This document shows, one piece after another, positions 14,811-19,871 of a DNA stretch of 19,871 bases. The first letter of the stretch is position 1; every line of letters begins with the position of its first letter. The translations under genes and the position numbers were made by a program. The stretch comes from JAMOQA01 sp964582785 (GTDB lineage: Bacteria > Acidobacteriota > Polarisedimenticolia > J045), in NCBI GenBank assembly GCA_964582785.1, contig CAZOTT010000044.1:1-19871 (forward strand). Reading direction: 5' to 3'. The notes below the pieces were generated by a model. The model worked only from the letters and a program-made list of their open reading frames with translations. It had not been told where the DNA came from and ran no database searches.

Positions 14811-17271
14811 CGCTCGCCCACCCGAGGGGACCCGTTCCCACGATCGCATCGTCCCCCCGCACCAGATAGTGCCACGCCTCTCCCGCCGCCGGAACACCCG
14901 GGTCGCGCCAGCTCACATCTTCCACATCATTCGCCACGCAAGTCCCCCAGTTGCCGGACGCCAACCCTGCCACATTTCCCCGGATAACGTCGTAACGGTC
15001 CGCCCCTCGCAGCCCCCACCAGCGCACCGTCTCGTGATCGCCTTCCACACGAACACCTTGCACCTCTCCGAGTCCCTGCCGGCTTCCGTCAAATGGTGCA
15101 CCGTCGCACCGATCTCCCACTCCGTCATGGTCCTCGTCCGGCTGCCCTGGATCGGGCAAACTCGGGCACACGTCACAGGCATCTCCAAAACCGTCGCCGT
15201 CCGAATCCTCCTGACCAGGGTCTGCTGCCCGCGGACACACGTCGCTACCGTTGGGCACGCCATCCCCGTCCTGGTCCCCATCAGGATCCAGAACTTCGTG
15301 CACCTCACTCCGCTCCACGTCGCGATCCCGCTCCCATTCATATCCCGGCTTGGACAGGTCCTCCACCTCGTACTGCCATGTGCCAGGCGTCAATCCCCCC
15401 GGCCGGTACTCCATGTGCGCCATTCCCCCCGCAGCCACCGCGGACGTCCCCCCGAGGGGATGTTCCGCTCCCGTCGGGTCCACCAGACGTCCCGTCACTT
15501 CCACACTTCCCTCCGGCAGATCATCGTCATCCACGACCTGCACGTCTACCAGGATACCCGACCCGTCGTCCGTCACCTCCACCATGCCCACATGCACCGC
15601 ATCCAAGTCCGGATCGTGCTCGACTTCGTCTCTTTCATCCGCCGCCCGGTCCCACTGCAGACTATCCTTCCGCACTGACAGCACCCGGAACTTCCACCTT
15701 CCCGACTCCAGGCCTCCCCCGTCGACGTGCTCGAACACTACCAGTCCCTGGCTCCCGGTCACCCCACCGACCGCGTCCTTTACCCCCCCGGGCGATGTGA
15801 ACTCTCCCTCTACCCGCACCCCCTCTCTTGCTCCTCCCAGCTCGTCTACCACCACCACCCGGGCCTCCATTGTTGTATCCGAGCGGCGACGCATCCACAA
15901 ACGGCTCACGTGCACCAGACCTGCCGAGTGCAGGTGCAGGAGATCCACCGCGCGTGCAACGTTCAGTCGACCGTAACCGTAACGCTGGTCCCAACCCGGC
16001 AAGTCGTCACCCGGTGGTCCGATCTGGTCGTCCGCCGATCGGTGAAGCAGATCCCGCACCTGTTCGGGGGTCAATGTCGGATCCAGTGAAAGGAGAAGGG
16101 AGACTGCGCCAGCCACCTCTGGACACGCAATGGAAGTACCGGACGCAACCTCCCAGGAATCTCCCTCGCCCCGCACCAGGGTAGGCACATCAACACCGGG
16201 TGCCACCAACTCCAGTTCGGAGCCGACCGAGGACCAGCTCGGCCGGGTATCACGATTATCTGTCGCTCCGACCGCGATGACTTCAGGATAGGCAGCGGGG
16301 TAGGTCACCCCACCCGGACCGATGTTTCCCGCCGCGGCAACGATGATCGCACCAGCATCGGCAGCGTACCTGATGGCGTCATGGACGAGCTCGCTGGGAG
16401 ACCCTCCCGAGCTGATGTTGATCACCCGCGCCCCTCGACGGACCGCCCAGCGGAGCGCATCCGCCAGAGCTCCTCCCATGACTCCGCTGTCATCCCCGAC
16501 GCGCGCGGGCAAGAGAGTCACTCCCCAGTCGACTCCACTGATGGAAGCGTCATCGTTACTCTCGGCCATGGCCACTCCCGCCGTCTGCAGACCATGGACA
16601 TCACCGGGTTCCAGCTCCGGGTTCCAATCATTCCAGTCGTAGAAGTCGCGGCCTCCTGGAGCGAGACGACGCCGAATCTCGCGATGCTCACCCTCTATGC
16701 CCGAATCCAACACGGCCAGCAGGATCCTCGAGTCGCCCACTGTCGTCTTCCAGGCCTCATCGGCGTCGATGTCAGCGTCCGGTTTTCCACCAGCCTGTCC
16801 CTCGTTTCTAAGGTTCCATTGCTGGGTGAAAGCGGGGTCATCCGGCGTCGGAATTGTCAGGTAAGAGTAGCGATTCTCCTCCCATGCCACCTCCACTCCA
16901 GCAAGGCCTCTTAATTTTTCCAAAGCTGCTGAAACCGCGGTTCTTCCGCAGACGGAGGCGATCCAGTACCGGTCAAGTCGATACCTGCGTGCGAGGGTGT
17001 CACCGTGAACATCTCCAGAAAAAGCGGGGCGCGCATCGCATATGCCTACATCTCTTAGCGCGCGCGGGAGGCTGTGATCACAAAGTGATGCCAGCCACGG
17101 GATACGAGACCCCCTCACCCGAAACACGATCGTTCTCTGTTCGCCGGCATGCACCGCATCTGTGCCTGACGGCATTCCCCGCGCGGCCTCCCCGGGGGAA
17201 TGGCTGAGAGTCGCAACAGACACTCCGACGAAAACCCAAAGCAGCAATCGTTGTTGAAAAAGCCGTTCCAT
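14779..17271 (-). CDS. Secreted subtilisin-like serine protease with TSP3 repeats
   Basis: This is an 830-residue exported S8 protease. There is a signal peptide at 1-30, then a propeptide-like region to about 140, then the PDDPAFTQQWNL entry to the catalytic domain. The catalytic residues are Asp189 (AVLDSG), His226 (HGLQTAG, an unusual version of HGTxVAG), oxyanion Asn316 (AAAGN) and Ser380 (SGTS). The catalytic domain ends near 445. Residues 455-660 hold two beta-rich modules. Residues 662-723 carry calcium-binding thrombospondin type-3 repeats (DPDGDQDGDGVPNGSDVCP, DSDGDGFGDACD, DEDHDGVGDRCD). Residues 735-830 form a module (RYDVIRG, HYLVRG, ending in CP) seen at the C-termini of secreted proteins in Acidobacteriota-like genomes. 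The ATG at 17271 lies 17 nt after the Cys-rich gene; its ribosome binding site is weak. Composition is less GC-rich than the flanks. Confidence 0.92.
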   Translation of the reverse strand: MERLFQQRLLLWVFVGVSVATLSHSPGEAARGMPSGTDAVHAGEQRTIVFRVRGSRIPWLASLCDHSLPRALRDVGICDARPAFSGDVHGDTLARRYRLDRYWIASVCGRTAVSAALEKLRGLAGVEVAWEENRYSYLTIPTPDDPAFTQQWNLRNEGQAGGKPDADIDADEAWKTTVGDSRILLAVLDSGIEGEHREIRRRLAPGGRDFYDWNDWNPELEPGDVHGLQTAGVAMAESNDDASISGVDWGVTLLPARVGDDSGVMGGALADALRWAVRRGARVINISSGGSPSELVHDAIRYAADAGAIIVAAAGNIGPGGVTYPAAYPEVIAVGATDNRDTRPSWSSVGSELELVAPGVDVPTLVRGEGDSWEVASGTSIACPEVAGAVSLLLSLDPTLTPEQVRDLLHRSADDQIGPPGDDLPGWDQRYGYGRLNVARAVDLLHLHSAGLVHVSRLWMRRRSDTTMEARVVVVDELGGAREGVRVEGEFTSPGGVKDAVGGVTGSQGLVVFEHVDGGGLESGRWKFRVLSVRKDSLQWDRAADERDEVEHDPDLDAVHVGMVEVTDDGSGILVDVQVVDDDDLPEGSVEVTGRLVDPTGAEHPLGGTSAVAAGGMAHMEYRPGGLTPGTWQYEVEDLSKPGYEWERDRDVERSEVHEVLDPDGDQDGDGVPNGSDVCPRAADPGQEDSDGDGFGDACDVCPSLPDPGQPDEDHDGVGDRCDGAPFDGSRQGLGEVQGVRVEGDHETVRWWGLRGADRYDVIRGNVAGLASGNWGTCVANDVEDVSWRDPGVPAAGEAWHYLVRGDDAIVGTGPLGWASDGTERVADCP

Positions 17272-17288
17272 GGTGCGGCCCCCACGCC

Positions 17289-17856
17289 TCAGTCTCCGTA
17301 CTGAATGACCAGCAGGTTATTGTCCGGGTCTATGTCGTGCACCCCAGGTCCGGGCTCCACCGAGAGCCTCAGTTCATCTCCCTCGGCCCACTGGATTTCC
17401 AGAGTCCACGGGTTGATGGTCTGACAGGAACACCTGTGCTCCCGGCTGTTTGGCGAACACCACTGCCAGCGCTTGCACCATCCCTTCGCCGGCTCTCCCT
17501 GAATGACATTCCAGCAATCCTGTGTGCAGGTGTCGAGGGCGCACCCCTCGCGGCAATACGCCGTAGGCCCGGGACTGGCCGTCAGTTCCTGATCGACCAA
17601 CCTTTCCACGAGAACTCCGCCGTGGTACTTCTCGAGGAGAACGCGGAACGTCGTTTCCGAAGCTCCGGGTGCAGCCTGGAAGCTGACCGAGTATTCCGCC
17701 ACCGTCGACCCGTCGGGCTCGGTATGCGCCGAAAGACTCGCCGCCGCGATGTCGACCTCGATGTCCCCACCCTCAGCCGAGTAAGTGGGCAGTCCGCTGA
17801 CAACAAGGCAGGCGATCAGAAGGAAGGAAGGAAGGAAAACGTGACTTGCACATCAT
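17289..17856 (-). CDS. Secreted Cys-rich protein, out of frame at a tetranucleotide repeat (candidate phase-variable gene)
   Basis: As sequenced, the ATG at 17856 (a second ATG follows) with GGAGAG about 6 nt upstream opens only 27 codons and stops at 17773. After the CCTT tract at 17819-17837 another frame, open to 17289, encodes the rest of a signal peptide (FLLIACLVVSGLPTYSA) and the mature protein; that frame has no usable start before the tract. Removing one 4-bp unit joins them into a 187-residue secreted protein. The mature part begins EGGDIEVDI, has a beta-sandwich look (YSVSFQAAPG, FRVLLEKYHGG, and an end DIDPDNNLLVIQYGD like CARDB domains) and a middle insert with eight Cys. An internal GTG at 17702 would give 137 residues without a signal peptide. 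It sits 17 nt before the subtilase, so it may be its partner, substrate or inhibitor; this is unproven. Confidence 0.68.
17819..17837. repeat. Tetranucleotide tract (AAGG)n, 4.75 units
   Basis: The plus strand reads G then four AAGG units then AA, 19 nt of perfect period four (CCTT on the coding strand). It lies about 20 nt inside the coding region, between the ATG and the hydrophobic core of the signal peptide. Changes of 4 bp shift the frame; one unit fewer or two more restore it. Confidence 0.93.
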
Positions 17857-17900
17857 GGCTTCTCTCCGTGGCCGTGCTGACCGCACCATGGAACAGGGTG

Positions 17901-17930
17901 GGTCTACCACATCGTGGAATGCGATGTCAA
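17901..17930 (-). promoter_or_regulatory. Candidate promoter of the secreted-protein operon
   Basis: On the minus strand a perfect TTGACA (17930-17925) is followed after 18 nt by TAGACC (17906-17901), with the ribosome binding site and ATG about 45 nt downstream. The -10 is imperfect (three of six). Its placement, directly after a long inverted repeat ending the clpB transcript, fits the start of an independent operon. Confidence 0.5.
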
Positions 17931-17969
17931 GGGGGCCGGGTTCGGGGCGCAGCCCCTCCCCCGGCCCCC
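17931..17969 (-). terminator. Long inverted repeat downstream of clpB
   Basis: GGGGGCCGGG (17931-17940) pairs perfectly with CCCGGCCCCC (17960-17969). Inside it, GGGGC (17944-17948) pairs with GCCCC (17952-17956) around a GCA loop. It lies about 120 nt after the clpB stop and just before the next operon's promoter. No U-tract follows, so intrinsic termination is uncertain; the rest of 17970-18092 is GC-rich with no gene seen. Confidence 0.45.
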
Positions 17970-18092
17970 GGCCGGTCGGGTTGGTCCTTCCGCCCGGCGG
18001 CGGCGCCGCGTCCCGGTGACGCCGCGGCGGGCCGCCGGGCCTCGCTCGGCAGATCCCTCCCCGGTCACCGCGCGACCGGGACGGGCCCCCCG

Positions 18093-19871
18093 TCAGGCGG
18101 CCCCGGCCTCCTCGGCGACCGGGCGGCTGACGGCGAAGGTCAGCTCCCCGTCCCCGTGGTCGACGGTGACCGCGTCCCCCTCGCGGACCTCGCCGGCGAC
18201 GATCTTCCGCGCCAGCGGGGTCTCGAGGTGACGCTGGATCGCCCGCTTGAGGGGCCGCGCGCCCCAGACCGGGTCGTACCCCTTCGCGGCGAGCCAGTCC
18301 TCCGCCGCGGGCGTCAGCAGGATCGTGATCCGCTGCTCCTCGAGGCGGTCCTGGAGCCGCCGCACCTGGAGCCGGACGATCTCGCGCAGGTCCTCCCGGG
18401 TCAGCGGCCGGAAGACGACGGTCTCGTCGATCCGGTTGAGGAACTCCGGCCGGAACCGCTGCCGCAGGAGCCCCAGGACCTCGTCCCGGACCCGGGCGAA
18501 CTCCTCCTCGCCGTACCCCTCGCTGCTCAGCCGCTCGAGGATGAGCTGGCTGCCGACGTTCGAGGTCATGACCAGGATCGTGTTCTTGAAGTTCACGGTC
18601 CGGCCATGGCTGTCGGTCAGCCGGCCGTCGTCCAGCACCTGGAGCAGGACGTTGAACACCTCCGGGTGGGCCTTCTCGATCTCGTCGAACAGGATCACCG
18701 AGTAGGGCCGCCGCCGGACGGCTTCGGTCAGCTGGCCTCCCTCCTCGTAGCCGACGTAGCCGGGAGGCGCCCCGATCAGGCGGGCGACGGTGTGCCGCTC
18801 CTGGTACTCGGACATGTCGATCCGGATCATCGCCCGCTCGTCGTCGAACAGGGCCTCGGCGAGGGCCCGCGCCAGCTCGGTCTTCCCCACCCCGGTGGGC
18901 CCGAGGAAGAGGAACGACCCGATCGGGCGGTTCGGGTCGGAGAGCCCGGCCCGCGCCCGGACCACGGCGTCGGCGACCGCCCGCACCGCCTCGTCCTGGC
19001 CGACGACCCGCTCGTGCAGGCGCTCGCCGAGGTGAAGGAGCTTCTCCTTTTCCGAGGCCATCAGGCGGCTGACGGGGATGCCGGTCCAGCGGGAGACGAT
19101 CTCGGCGATGTCCTCCGGCGTGACCTCCTCCCGCACCAGGTGCGGCCGCTGCTCGTCCCCGAGGGCGGCCTCCGCCTCGACGAGCTGCTTCTCCAGCTCC
19201 GGGAGCCGGCCGTACTTCAGCTCCGCGGCCTTCTGCAGGTCGGCGTTGCGTTCCGCCTCCTCGATCTCGAGGCGCACCTGCTCGATCTGCTCCTTCAGGT
19301 CCGCGATCCGCTGGTACGCGGCCTTCTCCTCCTCCCACTGGGCGCGCAGCGCGTCGTACTCCGCCTGGAGGTCGGCCAGCTCCTTCTCGATCTTCTCCAG
19401 CCGCTCCCGGGACGCGCTGTCCCGCTCCTTCCGCAGCGCTTCCCGCTCGATCTCGAGCTGCATGATCTTCCGGTGCAGCTCGTCGAGCTCGGCCGGCATC
19501 GACTCCATCTCGGTCTTCAGCTTCGCCGCCGCCTCGTCCACCAGGTCGATCGCCTTGTCCGGCAGGAACCGGTCGGCGATGTAGCGGTCCGAGAGGACCG
19601 CCGCGGCCACCAGCGCCGCGTCCTGGATCCGGACCCGGTGGTGCACCTCGTAGCGCTCCTTCAGTCCCCGCAGGATCGAGACCGTGTCCTCGACCGACGG
19701 CGGCTGCACCATCACCGGCTGGAAGCGCCGCTCGAGGGCCGGGTCCTTCTCGATGTACTTGCGGTACTCGTCCAGGGTGGTGGCGCCGATGCAGTGGAGT
19801 TCACCCCGGGCCAGCATCGGCTTGAGCAGGTTGGCGGCGTCCATCGACCCTTCCGCCCTGCCCGCGCCGAC
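18093..19871 (-). CDS. clpB: ATP-dependent disaggregase ClpB, C-terminal part (5' end off the right edge)
   Basis: The frame is open from the right edge to TGA at 18093 and gives the last 592 residues of a protein normally near 860. It begins within the first AAA+ module (VGAGRAEGSMDAANLLKP) and includes the arginine-finger region EYRKYIEKDPALERRF. A coiled-coil M-domain rich in Glu, Lys and Leu spans about 125-235 and separates ClpB from ClpA and ClpC. The second AAA+ module has Walker A GPTGVGKT (324-331), pore loop GYVG (371-374), Walker B VILFDEIEKAHP, sensor TSN and the sensor-2 GARPLKRAIQ. ClpB threads aggregated proteins through its central pore with DnaK. No IGF/L loop for ClpP binding is seen. 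The promoter and any heat-shock element lie outside the window. Confidence 0.97.
   Translation of the reverse strand, partial: VGAGRAEGSMDAANLLKPMLARGELHCIGATTLDEYRKYIEKDPALERRFQPVMVQPPSVEDTVSILRGLKERYEVHHRVRIQDAALVAAAVLSDRYIADRFLPDKAIDLVDEAAAKLKTEMESMPAELDELHRKIMQLEIEREALRKERDSASRERLEKIEKELADLQAEYDALRAQWEEEKAAYQRIADLKEQIEQVRLEIEEAERNADLQKAAELKYGRLPELEKQLVEAEAALGDEQRPHLVREEVTPEDIAEIVSRWTGIPVSRLMASEKEKLLHLGERLHERVVGQDEAVRAVADAVVRARAGLSDPNRPIGSFLFLGPTGVGKTELARALAEALFDDERAMIRIDMSEYQERHTVARLIGAPPGYVGYEEGGQLTEAVRRRPYSVILFDEIEKAHPEVFNVLLQVLDDGRLTDSHGRTVNFKNTILVMTSNVGSQLILERLSSEGYGEEEFARVRDEVLGLLRQRFRPEFLNRIDETVVFRPLTREDLREIVRLQVRRLQDRLEEQRITILLTPAAEDWLAAKGYDPVWGARPLKRAIQRHLETPLARKIVAGEVREGDAVTVDHGDGELTFAVSRPVAEEAGAA

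Noticed and set aside
10842..14987. A 1381-codon open frame on the plus strand
   Set aside because: It is antisense to the thiolase and the VWFA-related gene, is low-complexity (Pro, Arg, Gly, Asp) and lacks any domain. It is an open-frame artefact of very high GC.
17773..19338. Minus-strand frame that runs from inside clpB through the ATG of the Cys-rich gene
   Set aside because: It is an out-of-frame reading of clpB. Only the last 27 codons, from the ATG at 17856, are of interest, as the OFF-frame product of the repeat-containing gene.

Overview
This is a GC-rich (by eye roughly 70% GC) bacterial chromosome fragment. A run of 10 Ns at 9441-9450 marks a scaffold join, so it is probably a draft or metagenome-assembled genome. 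Three features point to Acidobacteriota (for example Thermoanaerobaculia-like or Polarisedimenticolia-like lineages): a secreted protein of the 'VWFA-related Acidobacterial' type, a subtilase with thrombospondin type-3 repeats and a C-terminal 'YLVRG...CP' module, and generally GTG-rich, tightly overlapped operons. The taxonomic assignment is an inference, not a demonstration.

Layout. (1) 1-2199, minus strand: an operon of a receiver-only response regulator, a PAS/histidine kinase and a truncated Cys-containing protein that leaves the left edge. (2) 2363-3248, minus: tRNA-Gly(GCC) with a recognisable promoter, followed 27 nt later by a short-chain dehydrogenase that may be co-transcribed with it. 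(3) 3398-5330, plus: a DUF47/PhoU-like protein plus PiT-type phosphate permease pair, the only plus-strand genes. (4) 5349-9788, minus: a five-gene operon (M50 site-2-type protease, NUDIX hydrolase, tRNA-dihydrouridine synthase, asparaginase II-like protein, AI-2E family permease). Its members are stitched together by 4-bp GTGA overlaps, except the first junction, which has a 3-nt gap. (5) 9858-12356, minus: acetyl-CoA acetyltransferase, an unrecognised membrane protein and 3-hydroxybutyryl-CoA dehydrogenase, a C4 acyl-CoA module. (6) 12501-17856, minus: an operon of three predicted secreted proteins (Cys-rich protein, subtilase, VWFA-related protein); its first two genes are visibly less GC-rich than the rest. 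(7) 18093-19871, minus: the C-terminal two thirds of ClpB, running off the right edge.

The most interesting signal is at the start of the secreted operon. The Cys-rich protein has a good ribosome binding site and ATG, then a 19-nt AAGG/CCTT tetranucleotide tract, then a signal peptide and mature domain that are out of frame with that ATG as sequenced. Losing exactly one 4-bp unit (or gaining two) restores one continuous 187-residue secreted protein. This is the arrangement expected of a slipped-strand phase-variable gene, with a sequencing or assembly error as the main alternative.

No stretch over 300 bases lacks a gene. The longest gaps are 17857-18092, 2200-2362, 3249-3397 and 12357-12500, and their contents are annotated below. 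No CRISPR array, insertion sequence, integrase or rRNA was seen.
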